Shown here piece by piece: positions 38,735-45,875 of a DNA stretch of 64,000 nucleotides. The position numbers were made by a program, and so were the translations under genes. Each line of letters begins with the position of its first letter. Positions within the stretch are counted from its first letter, which is position 1. The DNA is taken from contig NZ_JAUHHF010000003.1 of the NCBI RefSeq assembly GCF_030410395.1, positions 405,094 through 469,093 on the forward strand, given 5' to 3'. The notes under the pieces were generated by a model, which made no database searches, was not told the origin of the DNA, and saw only the letters and a program-made list of their open reading frames with translations. This DNA is from Zwartia panacis (lineage in GTDB: Bacteria > Pseudomonadota > Gammaproteobacteria > Burkholderiales > Burkholderiaceae_B).

Positions 38735-40294
38735 ATGAACCACTCGAGCACCTTCTTTAAAGCCCCCTTGGCTAAATTTAGTCTTCGTGCGGGTGTATTC
38801 GCTTGCGCGCTTGCTGCCAGCCTCACCTTCACCTTGCCTGCCAATGCCGGAAAAAAGAACGACACGCTGGGCATGGCCTACGACCAGACGCCCGAAAATA
38901 TCGATCCCTACTTTAATAACGTCCGGATCGGCGTGATCATTGCTGCCAACGTCTGGGACACCCTTGTTTATCGCGACCCCAACACAAACGAATACAAAGG
39001 CCAGCTCGCCAAGAGCTGGAAACAAGTCGATGACCGAACGCTTGAATTTGACCTCCGCGAGGGCATCAAATTCCACAATGGCGAAGAGTTTGACGCAGAT
39101 TCGGTCGTCTACACACTGAATTACGTATCCAACCCAGCGAATAAGGCTGTGACCCAGGCTAACGTACGTTGGATTGAAAAGGCCGAAAAGCTCGATAAGT
39201 ACAAAGTGCGTATCGTGATGAAACAACCTTTCCCAGCAGCCATCGACTATTTATCGACTACTGTCGCCATTCATCCCGCGAAGTATTACCAGGAAGTTGG
39301 TCCAACGGGTATGAACCTCAAGCCTGTTGGCTCAGGTCCATACAAAGTCGTTGAGCACATCCCCGGCAAATCCCTGACGCTCGAGCGTAACAAGGACTAC
39401 TTCAAGGACTCCCCCAAGGCCCAGCCCACCATTGGAAAGGTGCGTATTCGCTTTATCCCCGACCGCCAGACCCAGATGGCAGAAGTGATGTCCGGCGGTG
39501 AAGATTTCATCATGCACGTTCCCAAGGACCAGGCCGAAAAGCTCAAAGCCTTGCCACACTTGCAGGTTGAAAGTGGTGACACCATGCGGATCGTGTTCCT
39601 GCAAATGAACACGCGCGAGGGCACACCGGCGCCTCAACTCAACGACATCCGGGTGCGTCGTGCTATTGCGCATGCGATCGACCGGGAAGCGATTTTGAAA
39701 AATATCGTGGGCGGCGGTCAGCTCATCAACTCGATCTGCACACCCTCTCAGGTTGGCTGCACGAGCGAGGGCGTTCCGACCTACAAGTATGATCCAGCTC
39801 TCGCCAAGAAACTATTGGCCGAAGCGGGTTATCCCAATGGTTTTGAAGTGGACATCATGGCCTATCGCGAGCGTCAGCAAACTGAGGCGATCATCAACTA
39901 CCTCAATGCCGTCGGCATCAAAGCAAAACTCAGCTTCATGCAGTACGCTGCGATGCGAGATCTGGCTCGAGCCAACAAGACATCCCTGACTCATCAAACA
40001 TGGGGATCTAATCTGGTCAACGACTTGTCCGCCTCGACACCAGTCTACTTTGGTGGTGGCAGTGACGACGTGAGCCGTAACCCAGAGGTCATCAAGCTCT
40101 TGAACGAAGGCGATAATTCGGTCGATCTGAAAAAGCGTCAGGAACTTTACCAAAAGGCGCTTGCCATTATCGGTGAGCAAGCTTACGCAGTTCCCCTTTG
40201 GTCATTGCCTGTTTATTACGTCGCCAGCAAAGACGTAAAATTCAAGCCTTACCATGATGAACTGGTTCGTTTCTGGGAAATGGGCTGGAAGTAA
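38735..40294 (+). CDS. ABC transporter peptide-binding protein (DppA/OppA family)
   Basis: A 519-residue periplasmic binding protein of family 5. A signal peptide (FACALAASLTFTLPANA, cut before GKKND) is followed by DTLGMAYDQTPENIDPYFNNV, the DTLVYRDPNTNEYKGQLAKSW block and VRRAIAHAIDREAI. The start at 38735 (MNHSS) follows a GAGGAA ribosome site at 5-base spacing; a TTG four codons upstream overlaps that site. It is first in an operon with two permeases and two ATPases. Ligands of this family include di- and oligopeptides, nickel, and opine-like compounds; this one is unknown. Confidence 0.93.
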   Translation: MNHSSTFFKAPLAKFSLRAGVFACALAASLTFTLPANAGKKNDTLGMAYDQTPENIDPYFNNVRIGVIIAANVWDTLVYRDPNTNEYKGQLAKSWKQVDDRTLEFDLREGIKFHNGEEFDADSVVYTLNYVSNPANKAVTQANVRWIEKAEKLDKYKVRIVMKQPFPAAIDYLSTTVAIHPAKYYQEVGPTGMNLKPVGSGPYKVVEHIPGKSLTLERNKDYFKDSPKAQPTIGKVRIRFIPDRQTQMAEVMSGGEDFIMHVPKDQAEKLKALPHLQVESGDTMRIVFLQMNTREGTPAPQLNDIRVRRAIAHAIDREAILKNIVGGGQLINSICTPSQVGCTSEGVPTYKYDPALAKKLLAEAGYPNGFEVDIMAYRERQQTEAIINYLNAVGIKAKLSFMQYAAMRDLARANKTSLTHQTWGSNLVNDLSASTPVYFGGGSDDVSRNPEVIKLLNEGDNSVDLKKRQELYQKALAIIGEQAYAVPLWSLPVYYVASKDVKFKPYHDELVRFWEMGWK

Positions 40295-40341
40295 TTTTTA
40301 CGTTTCTAGTTTGTTTTTGTTTGCAACACAGGTAAGGCATC

Positions 40342-41259
40342 ATGCTGGCATATATTTCTAAGCGCTTAGGGCTTGCTGTTCTGGTCGCGCTGACTGTTTC
40401 AATTCTTGCCTACATGCTGCTTTACCTTTCGGGTGACCCAGCGTTGGCGATTGCGGGCGAAGGCGCCCGCCAGGCCGACATCGACATGGTCCGTAAAACC
40501 TACGGTTTTGATCGTCCCATCATCGTGCAGTTTGGTGATTGGTTACTCAAAATCGTTCAGGGTGATCTGGGTCAATCCATTTATTTCAAAACAGACGTTG
40601 GCAAGCTTATTTTTACCAAGCTTGAAACGACGTTACTCCTCGCGATTTACGCGCTTGTATTTGCGCTCATCATTTCAGTACCTCTCGGAGTACTCGCCGC
40701 GATTTACAAAAATAGCTGGATCGATCGCCTCTGCCTCGCTGTTGCTGTCGTCGGTCAGGCGATGCCTAACTTCTTTTTCGCCCTGATCCTAATCATGCTG
40801 TTCTCCATCACTTGGAGGATATTGCCGGTATCAGGGAGCGGCACCTGGGAACATTTTGTCATGCCTGCCATTACCCTTGGCTACTACGCTGCGCCGGCAT
40901 TCATGAGGCTGATCCGCGCAGGCATGATCGAAGTCTTGAGCGCAGACTATATCCGTACTGCCCGAGCCAAAGGCCTGCCCACCCGAACTGTCATTTTCAA
41001 GCATGCGCTTCGCAACGCGATCGTTCCTGTTGTCGCCCTCGCCGCTGTTCAACTCGGTTTCCTGCTTGGCGGCTCGGTTGTGATCGAAACGATTTTCGCG
41101 CTTGATGGCTTGGGATATCTGGCCTATCAAAGCATCACCCACAAAGACTTCCCCGTCACGCAAGTGATCGTGTTGCTCTTGTCAGTGATTTATATCTTGC
41201 TGACTTTAGCTTCTGACATTGCCAACGCATGGCTTGATCCTCGCATTCGGGTTGCATGA
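40342..41259 (+). CDS. ABC transporter permease, DppB type
   Basis: A 305-residue inner-membrane permease with six predicted helices. It shows the family N-terminus MLAYISKRLGLAVLVALTVS, a periplasmic domain, and the ATPase-coupling EAA loop SADYIRTARAKGLPTRTVIFKHALRNAI. It lies 47 bases after the binding protein; its stop is one base from the next permease start. Confidence 0.94.
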   Translation: MLAYISKRLGLAVLVALTVSILAYMLLYLSGDPALAIAGEGARQADIDMVRKTYGFDRPIIVQFGDWLLKIVQGDLGQSIYFKTDVGKLIFTKLETTLLLAIYALVFALIISVPLGVLAAIYKNSWIDRLCLAVAVVGQAMPNFFFALILIMLFSITWRILPVSGSGTWEHFVMPAITLGYYAAPAFMRLIRAGMIEVLSADYIRTARAKGLPTRTVIFKHALRNAIVPVVALAAVQLGFLLGGSVVIETIFALDGLGYLAYQSITHKDFPVTQVIVLLLSVIYILLTLASDIANAWLDPRIRVA

Positions 41260-41260
41260 T

Positions 41261-42088
41261 ATGAAAAATAACAAGGCACTCTATGTGGGCTGCGGCCTGC
41301 TCCTGTTCATTATTTTCTGTGCGATTTTTGCGCCATGGCTATCGCCTCACGATCCTTACTTTCAAGACTTGACCAACCGGACCGTTCCGCCAGTCTGGTA
41401 TGAAAAAGGTACCTGGGTCCATCCGTTGGGCACGGATCAGCTGGGCCGAGACTATTTGTCACGCTTGCTTTACGGCGCACGGATTTCGCTGCTGATCGGC
41501 TTGAGTGTTGCGGTGATATCCGGTTTGATCGGCACGACGATGGGGATGCTCGCAGGTTATTTTGGCGGCCGAATCGACATGATTGTGTCGTTTATGGTGA
41601 CCACCCGTCTGTCGATGCCAGTGATCCTGGTTGCGCTGGCCACGGTCGCACTTGTTGGCAGCTCCTTATGGATCGTCATCATGGTGCTGGGTCTCTTGAA
41701 ATGGGATCGTTTCGCAGTTGTGATGCGAAGTGCGACGCAGCAAGTGCGTTCCATGGAGTACGTTTCAGCCGCGCAATCCGCCGGGGCTTCGACCTTGCGG
41801 ATTATGCTGACCGAAGTTCTCCCCAACGTCTTGCCGCACTTGATTGTGATTGCGACTCTCGAAGCAGCCAGTGCGATTTTGCTCGAGGCGGCGCTCTCTT
41901 TCCTCGGGCTCGGTGTTCAGCCTCCTCTGCCCTCCTGGGGCCTGATGATTTCAGAGGCGAAATCCTACATGTTCTTTTCATTTTGGCTGATTGCGATTCC
42001 AGGTACAGCACTGGCTTTATTGATTTTCGCGATCAACCTGGCGGGTGATGGTCTCCATCAGCTCCTGACACCAGGCGAGAGAGCTTAA
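41261..42088 (+). CDS. ABC transporter permease, DppC type
   Basis: A 275-residue permease partner of the DppB-type protein, with the N-terminal helix LYVGCGLLLFIIFCAIFAPWLSP, the conserved HPLGTDQLGRDYLSRLLYGARISL segment and the coupling loop MEYVSAAQSAGASTLRIMLTEVLPN. I chose the ATG at 41261, one base after the dppB-like stop; the frame is open earlier but overlaps that gene. Confidence 0.94.
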   Translation: MKNNKALYVGCGLLLFIIFCAIFAPWLSPHDPYFQDLTNRTVPPVWYEKGTWVHPLGTDQLGRDYLSRLLYGARISLLIGLSVAVISGLIGTTMGMLAGYFGGRIDMIVSFMVTTRLSMPVILVALATVALVGSSLWIVIMVLGLLKWDRFAVVMRSATQQVRSMEYVSAAQSAGASTLRIMLTEVLPNVLPHLIVIATLEAASAILLEAALSFLGLGVQPPLPSWGLMISEAKSYMFFSFWLIAIPGTALALLIFAINLAGDGLHQLLTPGERA

Positions 42089-42090
42089 TC

Positions 42091-43089
42091 ATGGTGACTG
42101 ACGAAATTGTTCTGGATGTAAAAGGTTTGACCGTGGATATCGCCACACCGCGTGGAACACTACACGTGGTGCGGGATATTTCTCTCCAGGTTAAACGTGG
42201 TGAAACGCTTTGTATTGTGGGCGAATCCGGGTGTGGCAAGTCCATCACATCCCTGTCCATGATGGGTTTGTTACCCAAAACAGCCAAGCGCAACAGCCGT
42301 GTGTTTGAGTTTCTGGGCGAGGATCTGACGCGCGCCACCAATAGTCGCATCAATGATTTACGCGGCAATCGCATGGCCATGATTTTTCAGGAACCCATGA
42401 CCGCCCTGAATCCGGCCTATACGATCGGCGATCAGTTGACCGAGCATTACCGTCACCACCGCAAAGCCTCGGCCGAAGAAGCCCGCCTGCGTGCTGTCGA
42501 GCTACTTGAAAAAGTCGGCATTGCCTCGGCAGCCGAACGACTCGGGCAATACCCGCACCAACTCTCCGGTGGTCTGCGTCAACGCGTCATGATTGCAATG
42601 GCCCTCATGTGCGGCCCCGAGCTTTTGATTGCGGATGAACCCAGCACCGCGCTGGACGTCACGATTCAGGCGCAAATTTTGCGACTGTTGGCAGATCTCC
42701 AGGATGAGCTTGGCATTGCCATGGTGCTCATTACCCACGATCTGGGCGTTGTTGCCCGCATTGCTGATCGCGTGGCAGTGATGTATGCAGGGCAAATTGT
42801 TGAAGAGGGTGCGGCTGCAGATATTTTCGCCGCACCTCAACACCCCTACACCCGTGGTTTGATTAGCTGTATCCCGATTCCGGGCAAAACCATCCCAGGT
42901 GGCAAGCTCGGCACCATCCCCGGTGTGGTGCCTTCACTGATCGGCGAGATGAAAGGCTGCGCCTTCAAGGATCGTTGCGCACACGCACAGGCGCGTTGCA
43001 GCGAAACAATCCCCCTGCACAAGACTCATCAAGGCCAACAATGGCGCTGCGTGATGAATGAAATGAACCCAAGCGGAGCAGGCCAATGA
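42091..43089 (+). CDS. ABC transporter ATP-binding protein, DppD type
   Basis: A 332-residue ATPase with Walker A GESGCGKSIT, signature LSGGLRQRVMIAMAL, Walker B LLIADEPSTALD and H-loop LITHDLG. The C-terminal oligopeptide-transport extension contains the cysteine-rich GCAFKDRCAHAQARC motif. It starts 2 bases after the preceding permease and overlaps the next ATPase gene by four bases. Confidence 0.95.
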   Translation: MVTDEIVLDVKGLTVDIATPRGTLHVVRDISLQVKRGETLCIVGESGCGKSITSLSMMGLLPKTAKRNSRVFEFLGEDLTRATNSRINDLRGNRMAMIFQEPMTALNPAYTIGDQLTEHYRHHRKASAEEARLRAVELLEKVGIASAAERLGQYPHQLSGGLRQRVMIAMALMCGPELLIADEPSTALDVTIQAQILRLLADLQDELGIAMVLITHDLGVVARIADRVAVMYAGQIVEEGAAADIFAAPQHPYTRGLISCIPIPGKTIPGGKLGTIPGVVPSLIGEMKGCAFKDRCAHAQARCSETIPLHKTHQGQQWRCVMNEMNPSGAGQ

Positions 43090-44054
43090 CTGCGCTGATT
43101 GAAACAAAAGACTTGCAACGCACGTTCTCAGTCAGTGCGGGCATGTTTAAACCCCGTCAGACTCTGCATGCCGTCAATGGCGTCGATCTGTCCGTTCAAC
43201 GCAAGGACGTGCTGGGTATCGTGGGTGAGTCAGGCTGCGGCAAGTCGACACTCGCACGGATGCTGCTCGGTTTAACACCTCCTTCACGCGGAAGCGTCCT
43301 GATCGACGGTCAGGATATCAGCAAGATCGATCGCCGCGATCTCGCGCGCCGCGTCCAGCCTATTTTTCAGGATCCCTACTCCTCTCTGAATCCCCGACGC
43401 ACAATCTCCTCTATCGTGTCTTTTCCGCTCGACGTACTGGGTGTAGGCACGAATAGCGAGCGCCGCAAAAAAGCGGTTGAAATGCTGGAACGTGTGGGCT
43501 TGCCTGCTCGTTATGCGGACAATACGCCCGGACAACTTTCAGGTGGTCAGCGCCAGCGCGTCGCGATTGCACGCGCATTGGTGATTAATCCTGAAATTGT
43601 GATCTGTGACGAACCGACCTCTGCGCTGGATGTTTCGGTTCAAGCGCAGATTTTGAATTTACTGCTCGACTTGCGCAAAGAATTCAATCTGACCTATGTG
43701 TTTATCAGCCATAACCTGGCTGTGGTCGAACATATCGCGACTCAAGTTGCCGTGATGTATCTGGGACGCGTCGTCGAACTCACCAAAACTGCCGATCTGT
43801 TCAAACACCCCCGTCATCCCTACACACAGGCGCTGCTGGCCTCGGTGCTCACACCCGAACCCGGGCTCGGTATCCCTGATATGGGTTTGGGTCTGTCTTT
43901 TCCTGACCCTTTGCACCCGCCAACCGGATGTTCATTTCACCCGCGCTGTCAGCAACGCCGGCCTGAGTGTTCTGTGGAGCATCCACATCTGCTGCGCGAT
44001 GCGCAAGGAGATGTGGCGTGCCACCTTTACCCAGCCAAAAAATCCAATACTTAA
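43086..44054 (+). CDS. ABC transporter ATP-binding protein, DppF type
   Basis: A 322-residue ATPase with Walker A GESGCGKSTLA, signature LSGGQRQRVAIARAL, Walker B IVICDEPTSALD and the C-terminal GCSFHPRCQQRRPEC extension. It should form a heterodimer with the DppD-type protein. It closes the operon; its stop codon overlaps that of the convergent ThDP enzyme gene by four bases. Confidence 0.95.
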   Translation: MTALIETKDLQRTFSVSAGMFKPRQTLHAVNGVDLSVQRKDVLGIVGESGCGKSTLARMLLGLTPPSRGSVLIDGQDISKIDRRDLARRVQPIFQDPYSSLNPRRTISSIVSFPLDVLGVGTNSERRKKAVEMLERVGLPARYADNTPGQLSGGQRQRVAIARALVINPEIVICDEPTSALDVSVQAQILNLLLDLRKEFNLTYVFISHNLAVVEHIATQVAVMYLGRVVELTKTADLFKHPRHPYTQALLASVLTPEPGLGIPDMGLGLSFPDPLHPPTGCSFHPRCQQRRPECSVEHPHLLRDAQGDVACHLYPAKKSNT

Positions 44055-44650
44055 AATGGTGCGAGACCCAAAGCAGCACGGAAGCGGTTCTTGACGAACA
44101 CACCATCGCGCGAGGGCAAGGCGCGTGGCAGATCATCGGCTTTGACCAGAATCTGTGCAAATGTCAGACCTTGACGGGCGTTGACGTTTTGCTCGACCTG
44201 TTTAAGGCCCGCCATGTCCTTGACCTGATACGAGTTAACAATCCCGCAGGCCTTGGCTACGGCAGACATGTCTGTTCCGAGGCTTGAGTGGCTGTACTGC
44301 ATACCTGTTTCACCAAAATGGCCGTTATCCAGCACGACGATGGTGAGGTTGGCAGGTTTTTGAGCACTAATCGTGGCCAAAGAACCGATACCCATCAATT
44401 GCTCGCCATCACCAGTGATGACCAAAACGGACTTGTCAGGCTGGGCTAAAGCAAGGCCCAGGCCCATGGCGGCGGCACCACCCATGGCACCCCAAAGATA
44501 AAAGTTTTTATCGCGATCACCTGCTGCGAATACGTCATAGGTGGCCGAACCCAAACCCGTGACGATCAGAGACTCCGGACACTTGGCGATCAGAGCACTG
44601 ACAAACTCGCGACGATCAATGACGCTGCTGGAAGACTGAACTTGACTCAT
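44051..44650 (-). CDS. ThDP decarboxylase beta subunit (ComE-like)
   Basis: A 199-residue protein corresponding to the C-terminal, cofactor-binding half of a 2-oxo-acid decarboxylase. The thiamin diphosphate motif GDG-x26-N is exact (G80-D-G82 to N109). It resembles the beta subunit of sulfopyruvate decarboxylase (ComE) and phosphonopyruvate decarboxylases. The alpha half is encoded 20 bases upstream, with an AGGAA ribosome site between. Nothing in the window fixes the oxo-acid substrate. Confidence 0.85.
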   Translation of the reverse strand: MSQVQSSSSVIDRREFVSALIAKCPESLIVTGLGSATYDVFAAGDRDKNFYLWGAMGGAAAMGLGLALAQPDKSVLVITGDGEQLMGIGSLATISAQKPANLTIVVLDNGHFGETGMQYSHSSLGTDMSAVAKACGIVNSYQVKDMAGLKQVEQNVNARQGLTFAQILVKADDLPRALPSRDGVFVKNRFRAALGLAPF

Positions 44651-44670
44651 TGAAATTCCTATCTGGTGAA

Positions 44671-45207
44671 TTAGTTACGCAGCCACTTTTTGCGACCGAT
44701 CAGGCGCTGTGACAACAACACGGCAACGGGCTCTCCACCCTCAAAAGCGAAATCCAGGGCGGCTCCGACGATATCCTCAACCTCGTCTGCACGCTCAGCG
44801 CGATAAACCTTGATGCCCATCAACTCCATCGAAGCCTGTGTAGCCTTGCTCATAGGCACCTGCCAGGGATTGAACTCCGCATACTCGCCACGCATCGTGA
44901 CCAGTGTCAAAAACGGGAAACGGCAGCTCTGCAGGAGAGACATCATATTGATGCAATTACCCACACCACTGCTCTGCATCAACAGCGCGTGGCGCTGTCC
45001 GCCCAACCAGGCTCCAGAGGCTACGGCAACGCCCTCTTCTTCGGTGGTCAACACAATGCCGCGCATGTCGGGGTCTTCATTGACACGACGAATCACGTGC
45101 GCATGACCGGCGTCAGGCACATAAGACACTTGTTGAATGCCGCCTTCTTTGAGAACTTTGAATATTTGTTCTTGCCAGGCTGGTGTGGGAGAAAAGACTT
45201 CACTCAT
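44671..45207 (-). CDS. ThDP decarboxylase alpha subunit (ComD-like)
   Basis: A 178-residue protein matching the N-terminal pyrimidine-binding half of a ThDP decarboxylase, with the activating glutamate in VLTTEEEGVAVASGAWLGG (Glu56-58) and SYVPDAGHAHVIRRV near the start. It resembles ComD and the N-terminal half of phosphonopyruvate decarboxylase. An AAAGGA site precedes the ATG. With the downstream beta subunit it would make one two-chain enzyme. It is convergent with the peptide ABC operon and parallel to the Lrp gene. Confidence 0.85.
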   Translation of the reverse strand: MSEVFSPTPAWQEQIFKVLKEGGIQQVSYVPDAGHAHVIRRVNEDPDMRGIVLTTEEEGVAVASGAWLGGQRHALLMQSSGVGNCINMMSLLQSCRFPFLTLVTMRGEYAEFNPWQVPMSKATQASMELMGIKVYRAERADEVEDIVGAALDFAFEGGEPVAVLLSQRLIGRKKWLRN

Positions 45208-45264
45208 GTCTCGCGAATCCTTTGAACAGTTTTTGTAACGAAGCGTTATTGTAGAGAATCGACA

Positions 45265-45741
45265 CTATACGTCCGTTTTTATCGGGAGCGGTAAAGCTGT
45301 TTTGTATCGCACCTGCTTGAGCGCAAAACTGGAGCGGATTTTTTCAATTCCGGGGATCGGAGTCAGTTGCTCCAGGATAAATTTTTCCAATGCCGCGATG
45401 TCGGCGACAGCCACACGAATCAGGTAATCACTGTCACCCGTCATGAGATAACACTCCATGACTTCGTCGTGTTCGCTAATGCGCTGCTCGAAATGCGCGA
45501 GGGCTTCCTTGCTTTGGCTTTTCAGGCTGATATTGATAAAGACGTTCAGCCCTAAACCAAGCGCCGCCGCGTTGGCCAGTGCGACATATCGATCGATCAC
45601 ACCCGCCGACTCAAGTGCCCGCACTCGGGTCAGGCAGGGTGAAGGACTTAAATGAACCCTGCGTGCCAACTCGATATTGGAAAGGGCTCCATCGGCCTGG
45701 AGTTCTGACAATATTTTCAAATCTATCGCATCTAGTTTCAT
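45265..45741 (-). CDS. Lrp/AsnC-family transcriptional regulator
   Basis: A 158-residue regulator with an N-terminal helix-turn-helix (LDAIDLKILSELQADGALSN, then IELARRVHLSPSPCLTRVRALE) and a C-terminal RAM ligand-binding domain (ISLKSQ through VMECYLMTGDSDYLIRVAV). Lrp proteins sense amino acids or related metabolites. It is divergent from the E1 gene at 45876, across 134 AT-rich bases, a layout like mdeR-mdeB in Pseudomonas, so control of E1 is likely. Confidence 0.93.
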   Translation of the reverse strand: MKLDAIDLKILSELQADGALSNIELARRVHLSPSPCLTRVRALESAGVIDRYVALANAAALGLGLNVFINISLKSQSKEALAHFEQRISEHDEVMECYLMTGDSDYLIRVAVADIAALEKFILEQLTPIPGIEKIRSSFALKQVRYKTALPLPIKTDV

Positions 45742-45875
45742 TATGCTGTTTTTTATAAAAATTCAGAATTTAATGCTTCAATTTATCATTTTTACTATTC
45801 ATTTAGGTATCAACTGCTGCGAATAAGTACCTAGAATGACGATTATTCTTTGTTCAATCAAAACTCGCACACACT
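45742..45875. promoter_or_regulatory. AT-rich divergent control region of lrp and E1 genes
   Basis: The first 70 bases beside lrp are strongly A/T-rich, as Lrp-binding regions often are. An inverted repeat TAGGTA-N18-TACCTA spans 45804-45833 and overlaps a TAGAAT hexamer (45832-45837), a possible -10 for the E1 gene. No clear ribosome site precedes either ATG. Confidence 0.4.
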
